In this document: positions 4,954 to 10,687 of the stretch, piece after piece
How the letters are laid out: the number at the start of each line of letters is the position of its first letter
Numbering within the stretch: the stretch's first letter is position 1
NCBI GenBank assembly: GCA_014859615.1
Contig: JACUTX010000069.1
Span: 1 to 10,687, forward strand
Origin: Desulfuromonadales bacterium
GTDB lineage: Bacteria; Desulfobacterota; Desulfuromonadia; Desulfuromonadales; UBA2294
DNA length: 10,687 nt
Reading direction: 5' to 3'
Position numbers and translations under genes: made by a program
Notes under the pieces: generated by a model
What the model saw: only the letters and a program-made list of their open reading frames with translations
What the model was told of the DNA's origin: nothing
Databases searched by the model: none

Positions 4954-7359
4954 ATGATTGTGACGTATAAATGGCTGAAAGAGTTTGTTGATTTTGATCT
5001 CTCTCCTGAAGATCTGGCCCATCGTTTGACGATGGCCGGGCTTGAAGTCGATCGGATCGAATACATTGGTGCGGAGCTCGACGCTGTTATCGTCGCCAAA
5101 CTCTTGAGCGTTGATCGCCATCCCGAAGCCGACCGTCTGACGGTCTGCCGGGTCGATAACGGCACCGATGAGGTGCAGGTTGTCTGTGGCGCGACCAATC
5201 ACAAAACCGGCGATTTAGTCGCTCTGGCTCAGGTCGGGGCTGTTCTTCCCGGCGACTTTATAATCAAGAAATCGAAGATCCGTGGCGAGGTTTCACAGGG
5301 GATGCTCTGTTCTGAAAAAGAGCTCGCCTTGGCTGATGAATCTGCCGGAATCATGATTCTGCCAGCCGGTTTGAATTTAGGCCAGCCTGTTTTTGAAGCG
5401 CTCGATTTAAAAGATGTCCGTTACGAGCTTGGCTTGACCCCTAATCGCGCCGATTGTCTCAGCGTGGTCGGTATTGCACGTGAGGTTGCGGCGATGGTTG
5501 GTCGTCAGCTCAATCTTTCTGAACTGCTGTTTCTGGAAGAGGGTGGCCCGATAGGGCCTGAAACTTCGGTAGAGATTGTTGATGTCGATAAATGCCCGCG
5601 TTATGCTGCACGTCTGATCAAAAACATCAAAATCGGTCCGTCCCCTGACTGGCTGGTGAAGCGGCTCGAAACTATCGGTCTGCGTTCGATTAATAATGTT
5701 GTTGATGTGACCAACTACGTCATGATGGAGCTGGGGCAGCCGTTGCATGCCTTTGATTTCAGACTGTTGCGTGGTGGAAAAATCGTGGTTCGCTGTCCAG
5801 GTGAGACCGAATTCACCACTCTCAACGGGCAGTCGCATAAATTGATTGATTCTGACCTGGCGATTTGTGATGCAGAAGGACCGGTCGCCCTGGCCGGTAT
5901 CATGGGGGGTGAAAACTCGGAAATTCAGCCCGAAACAGAGATGGTTCTGCTTGAGAGTGCTTATTTTGATCCGATTTCGATCCGCCGGAGCAGTAAACGT
6001 CTCGGACTGCACACCGATTCGTCGCACCGTTTTGAACGGGGAGCTGATATAAATATTGTCCCGGTTGCGCTCAATCGTGCCGCAGCGCTGATTACTGAAC
6101 TGGCCAGCGGAACGGTCTGCAAAGGGATGCTCGATATTTATCCAAAAGTGATCGAATTGCGCAAGATTTCTATCGGACTTGAAAAGACGAATACGATCCT
6201 CGGACTGAACCTTACGCTACAGCAGATCCAGGAACATCTTCAGTCGATCGGTTTAAATCTCTGCGTGGGAGATAAGTCTGAATCACTTCAGGTTGAAATC
6301 CCGACTTTTCGTCCCGACCTTGAACGTGAAATCGATCTGATTGAGGAGGTGGCCCGATTGAACGGATACGACCAGATTCCGGTCACAATGCCGGTCGGTC
6401 AGACCGAAGGGGTTACAATAACTCCCGCTCATGCTGCCGTAACAGCGCTGCGTGAAAAGATGGTTGCGGCAGGTTTCTCCGAGGTCATCAACTATTCGTT
6501 TGTCTCCGCCGATGTCGATGATCGGATTCTTCTGGCGTCGGATGATGTCCGTCGCGAACATATAAAAATTCTCAATCCGTTAACCGAGACTCAGGCGGTG
6601 ATGCGGACGTCGCTTGTGCCGAGCCTGCTCGAAAATGTGTCGAGGAATCTCGCCTACCGGAGTCTCGATCTGCATCTCTTCGAGTTGCGGCCGGTCTTTT
6701 TTCCGATCGCCGGTCAGGATCTGCCGCAGGAGCCGAAGCAGCTTACAGCGATCATGTCTGGTGGCCGGGAACCGCTCGGGTGGTGCCAAGGAGGGAACTT
6801 ATCTGATTTTTATGATCTGAAAGGGGTTGCCGAAGCTCTGTTTGAAATGATGTACATTCCTGATCTGCATTGGGATGCTGCCGGTTCCGAACCTTACCTG
6901 CATCCCGGTAAATCGTGCACTATCAGCAGTGGCAGAAAACGTCTTGGTGTGCTCGGAGAACTCCATCCCAAAGTTGCAGCCAATTACGATATTTCGACGC
7001 CGTTATTTCTGCTGGAGCTCGATGTTGCCGCGCTGCTTGAGGCCGCTGACAACAAGTTTGTCTTCAAACCAATCTCCAGATTTCCCGATGTCTATCGTGA
7101 TAGCGCCTTTTTGCTCGATGAGAATATTTCTGCTGAAACCATTCTGACGACCCTTAAGAGCAGTCGTTCGAACCTGATTGAAGCGATTACACTCTTTGAC
7201 GTCTATTGTGGGCAAGGGATCCCGGACGGTAAAAAGAGCGTTGCTGTGCGGGTCAATTATCGGTCTATCGAACGGACTTTAACTGATGATGAGATCACCA
7301 AGGTACACAATCGTCTGGTCAAAACAATGGAGAAAGTACTGGCGGCACAACTAAGATGA
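4954..7359 (+). CDS. pheT: Phenylalanyl-tRNA synthetase beta subunit
   Basis: PheT partners PheS, positions tRNA-Phe and removes mischarged tyrosine. The 801 residues are full length, and the domains appear in the normal order. An N-terminal piece (1-39) leads into the tRNA-binding OB fold (about 40-150) with HPEADRLTVCRVDNG and a closing SQGMLCSEKELAL. The B3/B4 editing module (about 211-390) contains INNVVDVTNYVMMELGQPLHA-type sequence. The B5 domain (about 400-476) contains FRPDLEREIDLIEEVARLNG. A catalytic-like class II fold without active residues follows (about 480-690). The ferredoxin-fold anticodon-binding domain occupies about 707-801, with SRFPDVYRDSAFLL and the final RSIERTLTDDEI stretch. 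ATG 4954 has AAAGG (4941-4945) eight bases upstream. It is co-directional with pheS and probably co-transcribed. Nothing is broken. Confidence 0.98.
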   Translation: MIVTYKWLKEFVDFDLSPEDLAHRLTMAGLEVDRIEYIGAELDAVIVAKLLSVDRHPEADRLTVCRVDNGTDEVQVVCGATNHKTGDLVALAQVGAVLPGDFIIKKSKIRGEVSQGMLCSEKELALADESAGIMILPAGLNLGQPVFEALDLKDVRYELGLTPNRADCLSVVGIAREVAAMVGRQLNLSELLFLEEGGPIGPETSVEIVDVDKCPRYAARLIKNIKIGPSPDWLVKRLETIGLRSINNVVDVTNYVMMELGQPLHAFDFRLLRGGKIVVRCPGETEFTTLNGQSHKLIDSDLAICDAEGPVALAGIMGGENSEIQPETEMVLLESAYFDPISIRRSSKRLGLHTDSSHRFERGADINIVPVALNRAAALITELASGTVCKGMLDIYPKVIELRKISIGLEKTNTILGLNLTLQQIQEHLQSIGLNLCVGDKSESLQVEIPTFRPDLEREIDLIEEVARLNGYDQIPVTMPVGQTEGVTITPAHAAVTALREKMVAAGFSEVINYSFVSADVDDRILLASDDVRREHIKILNPLTETQAVMRTSLVPSLLENVSRNLAYRSLDLHLFELRPVFFPIAGQDLPQEPKQLTAIMSGGREPLGWCQGGNLSDFYDLKGVAEALFEMMYIPDLHWDAAGSEPYLHPGKSCTISSGRKRLGVLGELHPKVAANYDISTPLFLLELDVAALLEAADNKFVFKPISRFPDVYRDSAFLLDENISAETILTTLKSSRSNLIEAITLFDVYCGQGIPDGKKSVAVRVNYRSIERTLTDDEITKVHNRLVKTMEKVLAAQLR

Positions 7360-7379
7360 ATAATAGAATAAAAAAACGG

Positions 7380-7408
7380 TTGAATGGTGAGATTATGTGT
7401 GTTATAAA
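7380..7408 (+). promoter_or_regulatory. Likely sigma-70 promoter of ihfA
   Basis: TTGAAT (7380-7385) and TATAAA (7403-7408) are separated by 17 bases. The -10 box matches consensus at five of six positions and carries a TG extension (7400-7401, TGTTATAAA). Transcription would start near 7415, giving a leader of about 40 bases before ihfA. The surrounding 94-base pheT-ihfA gap is A/T-rich, which would suit binding by IHF itself, but no clear IHF consensus site was confirmed. Confidence 0.65.
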
Positions 7409-7453
7409 ACTGTGTAAATTCAATGGCCTGTGCGCACTCTGGAGGTCTGGGCT

Positions 7454-7732
7454 ATGACCAAGGCAGACTTAGTAGAAAACATTTATCAAAAAACCGGCTT
7501 CTCGAAGAAGGATTCTGCGGATATCGTGGAGACTGTTTTTGATCTTATCAAGACAACCCTTGAAGAGGGTGAGAAGATCAAGATTGCCGGTTTCGGTAAT
7601 TTTGTGGTCAAGGAGAAAGCGACGCGACGCGGTCGCAATCCCCAGACCGGCGATGAAATCAAGATCTCATCGCGCAGAATTCTCACTTTCAAGCCAAGCC
7701 AGGTTCTCAAGAACTCTATCAATGACGGTTAG
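7454..7732 (+). CDS. ihfA: Integration host factor alpha subunit (HU/IHF family DNA-bending protein)
   Basis: IHF alpha pairs with IHF beta, encoded elsewhere, to bend DNA sharply in transcription, replication and recombination. The 92 residues show the HU/IHF fold. The N-terminal helices begin MTKADLVENIYQKTGFSKKD, then comes GFGNF (46-50). The beta-arm has RRGRNPQTG (58-66), whose Pro63 corresponds to the intercalating proline, and a C-terminal helix follows FKPSQVLK. Position directly after pheT and the MTKADLVE opening favour IhfA over HU or IhfB. ATG 7454 follows TGGAGG (7440-7445) by eight bases. An in-frame upstream GTG-type start at 7430 would add eight unrelated residues and lacks a ribosome binding site. 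A promoter of its own is visible, and the MerR-like gene starts 20 bases after its stop. Confidence 0.95.
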   Translation: MTKADLVENIYQKTGFSKKDSADIVETVFDLIKTTLEEGEKIKIAGFGNFVVKEKATRRGRNPQTGDEIKISSRRILTFKPSQVLKNSINDG

Positions 7733-7752
7733 GCTCAGATTGCCGACAGATC

Positions 7753-8169
7753 ATGGTAGATCTTCATATCCCTGATAAGCTTTATTTTAAAATCGGAGAA
7801 GTTGCTGAACTTGCTTCCGTGAAGCCTTATGTACTTCGCTATTGGGAGACCGAGTTCAGCGCTTTTCGTCCTTCCAAAAGCCGCAGTCAACAACGCCTTT
7901 ATACCCGCAAAGACATCGAACTTATCCTTCATCTCAAAGATCTTTTGTATCAGCAAGGCTTTACAATTGCTGGCGCCCGTAAAAAATTGCGGGAAGAATC
8001 GCGAAAAAAGAGTGTCGCCGCTTCGTTCATTGAGGTCGATTCTGCTGATGAGCAGATGGCCCTCCCTCTGGTTCCAGGCTATGACCGGAAGTTATTAACA
8101 GAAATTATTCATGAGTTGACTGCTCTGCGTGATTCTCTCGACAACTCTTTGCCCGCAAACAAGTCGTAA
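7753..8169 (+). CDS. MerR family transcriptional regulator
   Basis: The 138-residue protein has an N-terminal MerR winged helix-turn-helix. YFKIGEVAELASVKPYVLRY (11-30) is followed by WETEF, RSQQRLYTRKDIELI and a QGFTIAGARKKLREE stretch up to about residue 82, all typical of the family. The rest is a short polar region and a closing helix (LLTEIIHELTALRDSL) that could mediate dimer contacts. No cysteine is present that could bind a metal as in MerR or CueR. The effector is unknown, and it resembles the small MerR-like proteins found after ihfA in many proteobacteria. ATG 7753 lies 20 bases after ihfA, and the ribosome binding site is weak (GACAGA), so its translation may depend on ihfA. It is probably co-transcribed with ihfA and surE. 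Confidence 0.9.
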   Translation: MVDLHIPDKLYFKIGEVAELASVKPYVLRYWETEFSAFRPSKSRSQQRLYTRKDIELILHLKDLLYQQGFTIAGARKKLREESRKKSVAASFIEVDSADEQMALPLVPGYDRKLLTEIIHELTALRDSLDNSLPANKS

Positions 8170-8181
8170 GGGTTTTTTACT

Positions 8182-8931
8182 TTGTTAATTATGGTCACAA
8201 ATGATGACGGCATCCACTCTTATGGATTGCAGGCGTTGGCAAAAAGCCTCTCTTCTGTCGGTACCGTTGTTGTTGTTGCTCCAGATCGTGAACGAAGTGC
8301 CGTCGGCCATTCTTTGACCCTGCATGCACCACTGCGGGCTGATGAGATCACAAGCGGTCGCTTTGCCGTTAGTGGCACTCCGACCGATTGTGTTCATCTT
8401 GGCGTGTATGGTTTACTCCCCAAGAAGCCTGATCTGGTCGTCTCCGGCATCAACAAAGGTGCAAACCTGGGGGACGATCTGACCTATTCCGGGACCGTTG
8501 CTGCAGCGATGGAGGCGACACTCATGGGGGTCCCTGCCTTTGCCGTCTCCCTCGATTCCGTATCGTTTACTCTTGATGATTTTTTGGCCGGGGCTGAAAT
8601 TGCAGCTGATATTGCCAGATTGATCAGAGCAAACGGACTACCGATCAATACGTTTTTAAATGTAAACATTCCGGCCGGGATCCCGAAAGGGGTCCAGTTA
8701 ACAAGACAGGGAAAACGGCGGTACTCTTCCAAGGTCGAAAAAAAACAGGACCCCAGAGGGCGTGATTATTACTGGATCGGAGGTGGCGAACTCAATTTTC
8801 ACGATGTCGCCGGAACCGATTTTCACGCCATTTTGAATCAATCTGTGTCGATTACGCCCCTGCATCTTGATCTGACGAACTATCGGTCCTTCGATTCCCT
8901 CTCTTTATGGGATTTCGATTCAGTCTGTTAA
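8182..8931 (+). CDS. surE: 5'/3'-nucleotidase SurE (stationary-phase survival protein)
   Basis: SurE is a metal-dependent cytoplasmic phosphatase that acts on nucleoside monophosphates and in some species on short polyphosphate. The 249 residues contain the family's metal and active-site residues: Asp8-Asp9 in MVTNDDG, Ser39 in PDRERSAVGH, and Asn91/Asn95 in VSGINKGANLGDD, followed by YSGTVAAAMEA. I chose TTG 8182 because it gives the first strand MLIMVTNDDG and places the active-site residues at the standard family numbers. AAGGG (8168-8172) lies nine bases upstream. The later ATG 8191 would cut off three residues of that strand. The gene is 12 bases after the MerR-like gene and 18 before pcm. 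The surE-pcm pairing is conserved in proteobacteria and is usually tied to stress survival. Confidence 0.95.
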   Translation: MLIMVTNDDGIHSYGLQALAKSLSSVGTVVVVAPDRERSAVGHSLTLHAPLRADEITSGRFAVSGTPTDCVHLGVYGLLPKKPDLVVSGINKGANLGDDLTYSGTVAAAMEATLMGVPAFAVSLDSVSFTLDDFLAGAEIAADIARLIRANGLPINTFLNVNIPAGIPKGVQLTRQGKRRYSSKVEKKQDPRGRDYYWIGGGELNFHDVAGTDFHAILNQSVSITPLHLDLTNYRSFDSLSLWDFDSVC

Positions 8932-8949
8932 AGCGGGAATTCATCGACA

Positions 8950-9609
8950 ATGTTAGATTTCAGTATCGCCCGGCGGCGTATGGTTGAGCAGCAGATCACT
9001 TCACGCGGTATTACTGACCTGAAGGTGATCCATGCCATGCTGACTGTGCCGCGTCATCTGTTTGTAGAAAAAGGTTTGATGGATCAGGCTTACAGTGATT
9101 TTCCTCTCCCGATCGGCCATAAGCAGACGATCTCACAGCCATTTATTGTCGCATACATGACCGAGGCGTTGCGGCTGACCGGTGGCGAGCGTGTGCTTGA
9201 AATAGGGACGGGGTCAGGTTATCAGGCTGCGGTATTGAGTAAAATCTCCCGGCAGGTCTACAGTGTTGAACGCGTCGCGGATCTGGCCCGGGCTGCACGC
9301 AAAGCCCTCGATCTTTGTGGTGCCTACAATGTGCATATCCGGGTGAATGACGGAACTTCTGGCTGGGAGGATCAAGCCCCCTTTGATGCGATTATCACAA
9401 CAGCGGGTGCTCCGCTGGTCCCTGAAAAACTGAAGCAACAACTCGAAGTCGGCGGTCGTATGATTATTCCTGTCGGCACACTCGGGGAACAGATTCTTTA
9501 TCGGATCACCCGTCTTGGTGCAGAGATATACAATGAAGAGCAATTGATCGGCTGTCGTTTTGTCCCTTTAATCGGGCGATACGGTTGGCAGAGTGAGACG
9601 GGCGATTGA
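8950..9609 (+). CDS. pcm: Protein-L-isoaspartate O-methyltransferase
   Basis: The enzyme uses S-adenosylmethionine to methylate isoaspartate residues formed in ageing proteins, starting their repair. The 219 residues are normal length. The family-specific N-terminal pattern is seen as RRRMVEQQI, then VPRHLFV and GHKQTISQPFIVAYMTEAL (56-74, with the SQP signature at 62-64). The SAM-binding motif I is RVLEIGTGSGYQAAVL (81-96). Later family motifs include FDAIITTAGAP and GGRMIIPVG. ATG 8950 is the first start compatible with the family, although its ribosome binding site is weak (GCGGGA region). It follows surE by 18 bases and overlaps the next gene by one base (TGATG). Identity is secure. Confidence 0.96.
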   Translation: MLDFSIARRRMVEQQITSRGITDLKVIHAMLTVPRHLFVEKGLMDQAYSDFPLPIGHKQTISQPFIVAYMTEALRLTGGERVLEIGTGSGYQAAVLSKISRQVYSVERVADLARAARKALDLCGAYNVHIRVNDGTSGWEDQAPFDAIITTAGAPLVPEKLKQQLEVGGRMIIPVGTLGEQILYRITRLGAEIYNEEQLIGCRFVPLIGRYGWQSETGD

Positions 9610-10202
9610 TGAAATTTATCAGAAGCCTGTATGATTGGGTTTTAAAATGGTCTAAAACCCCCTACGCTGGTCATGCTCTCTTTTTTCTGGCCTTGCTGGA
9701 GGCCTCGTTCTTTCCGATTCCGCCGGATGTGTTGTTGATCGCCATGTCGATCTCCCTGCCGGAACGGGCACTTTTTTTTGCTGCACTCGCCTCGTGTGGT
9801 TCTGTCCTCGGTGGGGCTCTCGGTTATCTGATCGGTCTGTTGCTCTGGAGCGCGTTAGCAGATCTTTTTTTTCATTATGTCCCCGGTTTTACTCCCGAGC
9901 TGTTTACAAAGGTTCAGGGGTATTTTGCCCAATACGATTTTCTGGTGATATTTGCCGCCGGTTTCTCTCCGATTCCATACAAAGTGTTCACCATCGGGGC
10001 AGGGGTGTTCGATATCGGTTTTCTGACCTTTATGCTAGCCTCCGTTATCAGCCGTAGTGCCCGCTTTTTTCTTGAAGCCTGGCTGCTGAAACGATACGGT
10101 ATCCCGATGCAACTTTTTATCGATCGTTATTTTAACTGGTTGGCTATCGGTTTTACCGTTTTGCTGTTTGGTGGATTTGTTCTAATCAAAATGATGAATT
10201 AA
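9609..10202 (+). CDS. VTT-domain (DedA/YqaA-like) inner-membrane protein
   Basis: The 197-residue protein is very hydrophobic, with about four to five membrane segments (roughly 22-48, 54-82, 110-130, 134-160 and 170-193). It carries the VTT/DedA pattern EASFFPIPPDVLLIAMS (31-47), with Glu31 and Asp40, a central GGALGYLIG, then GFSPIPYKVFTIGAG (118-132) and a final SRSARFFLEA with Arg149 and Arg152. Comparable acidic and arginine residues are needed in E. coli DedA proteins, which help keep the membrane potential and move lipids across the membrane. The short length fits the YqaA subgroup. ATG 9609 overlaps the pcm stop as TGATG, suggesting translational coupling. A TTG one codon earlier is possible. 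The transported substrate cannot be told from the sequence. Confidence 0.88.
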   Translation: MKFIRSLYDWVLKWSKTPYAGHALFFLALLEASFFPIPPDVLLIAMSISLPERALFFAALASCGSVLGGALGYLIGLLLWSALADLFFHYVPGFTPELFTKVQGYFAQYDFLVIFAAGFSPIPYKVFTIGAGVFDIGFLTFMLASVISRSARFFLEAWLLKRYGIPMQLFIDRYFNWLAIGFTVLLFGGFVLIKMMN

Positions 10203-10282
10203 TAGTCAACGATTCGTTTTAAGATGATGATCTGCATTGCAGCAGTAGATGGCCCGGCATGAACTTATAAAGAGAATCCTTA

Positions 10283-10687
10283 ATGTACTTTTTTTATATA
10301 AAACTCTGTCTGTTGACTCTGGTTCTCGCATTGACAGCGTGCGGCGGTCACGTATCATCACCCAGCGTCTACCACACGGTTGAAAAAGGGCAGACCCTCT
10401 ACACGATCAGCAAGGTATACGGGGTCGATGAGATCTATCTCGCCCGTATTAATAAAATCAGCGATCCAACCCAGATTCGGGTCGGAACGCGAATTTATAT
10501 CCCTGGGGCGGCTGCAAAAAAGAGTGTGCCCGCAACTATTTTTCATAATGAAGAGCCGCAAAAACCGATATCGATTGTGCAATCGCCGGTTACACAGCCA
10601 GCTAAAGAACCGCCATTGGTGAAACAACCACCTCGGCCAATAACAAAACCGACAATAAAACCGACAATAAAACCGACAATAAAACCG
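10283..10687 (+). CDS. LysM-domain lipoprotein, NlpD-like (runs off right edge)
   Basis: The frame is open from ATG 10283 to the window edge (135 residues). A lipoprotein signal peptide is clear: MYFFYIKLCLLTLVLALTAC, with lipobox LTAC and Cys20 as the lipid-carrying residue. One LysM peptidoglycan-binding domain follows (about 29-74), with VYHTVEKGQTLYTISKVYGV, ARINKISDPTQIRVGTRIYIP and short spacers. From about 76 on the chain is rich in Pro, Lys, Gln and Thr and ends in TIKP repeats. Lipobox, LysM and Pro-rich linker are the layout of NlpD-like activators of cell-wall amidases, which end in an M23/LytM domain. That domain would lie outside the window. A weak AAAGAGA (10269-10275) precedes the start. 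The position after surE and pcm matches enterobacterial nlpD. The gene is 80 bases after the VTT protein, and TATAAA (10266-10271) lies too close to the start to judge as a promoter. Confidence 0.85.
   Translation, partial: MYFFYIKLCLLTLVLALTACGGHVSSPSVYHTVEKGQTLYTISKVYGVDEIYLARINKISDPTQIRVGTRIYIPGAAAKKSVPATIFHNEEPQKPISIVQSPVTQPAKEPPLVKQPPRPITKPTIKPTIKPTIKP
10652..10687 (+). repeat. 12-bp tandem repeat inside the LysM lipoprotein gene
   Basis: Three identical copies of ACAATAAAACCG lie head to tail and continue to the window edge, so the total number is unknown. Each unit encodes Thr-Ile-Lys-Pro. A diverged unit (ITKP, 10640-10651) precedes them. The unit is a multiple of three, so copy-number change would lengthen or shorten the Pro/Lys linker without shifting the frame. 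Confidence 0.9.

Noticed and set aside
10228..10245. Hairpin CTGC/GCAG after the VTT gene as a terminator
   Set aside because: The stem has only four base pairs and no T-run follows.
10250..10270. Sigma-54 promoter (TGGCCC...) before the lipoprotein gene
   Set aside because: No GC/TTGC element occurs at the required distance after the TGGC element.

Overview
This window is a housekeeping segment of a bacterial chromosome. The gene order is tRNA-Val, thrS, infC, rpmI, rplT, pheS, pheT, ihfA, a MerR-type regulator, surE, pcm, a VTT/DedA-family membrane protein and a LysM lipoprotein. This order, together with G+C of roughly one half and the protein sequences, points to a Gram-negative bacterium of the Desulfuromonadales/Geobacterales group (Geobacter, Pelobacter, Desulfuromonas relatives). 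The assignment rests on family knowledge, not on a search. All genes except the first read on the plus strand, and none of the complete genes is broken.

Left edge (1-480): the 5' part of an acyl-CoA synthetase-like (AMP-binding) gene leaves the window on the minus strand. It is divergent from a tRNA-Val(GAC) gene at 480-554. A TTGACA -35 box with an A/T-rich upstream stretch precedes the tRNA, and an intrinsic terminator follows it directly, ending only 18 bases before thrS.

Translation block (623-7359): thrS, infC, rpmI and rplT form one tight unit closed by a strong intrinsic terminator at 3771-3809. infC has no ATG, GTG or TTG at the expected place. Its family N-terminus and ribosome binding site point to an AUA start, in line with the IF3 autoregulation known elsewhere. 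The 115-base rpmI-rplT gap contains a CTCCTC segment exactly complementary to the rplT Shine-Dalgarno sequence, a candidate L20 autoregulatory leader. pheS and pheT follow and encode the two subunits of phenylalanyl-tRNA synthetase.

Regulator and stress block (7380-10687): ihfA has a good extended -10 promoter of its own and is followed after 20 bases by a MerR-like regulator. surE and pcm follow, then a VTT-domain membrane protein whose start overlaps the pcm stop (TGATG). Last is an NlpD-like LysM lipoprotein that runs off the right edge inside a 12-bp tandem repeat. The surE-pcm-LysM lipoprotein order matches the surE-pcm-nlpD-rpoS cluster of enterobacteria, so rpoS may lie just beyond the edge.

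I found no phage, insertion sequence, CRISPR or defence genes and no clearly new system. The observations most worth a second look are regulatory: the infC start, the rplT leader, and the tRNA-terminator-thrS arrangement.
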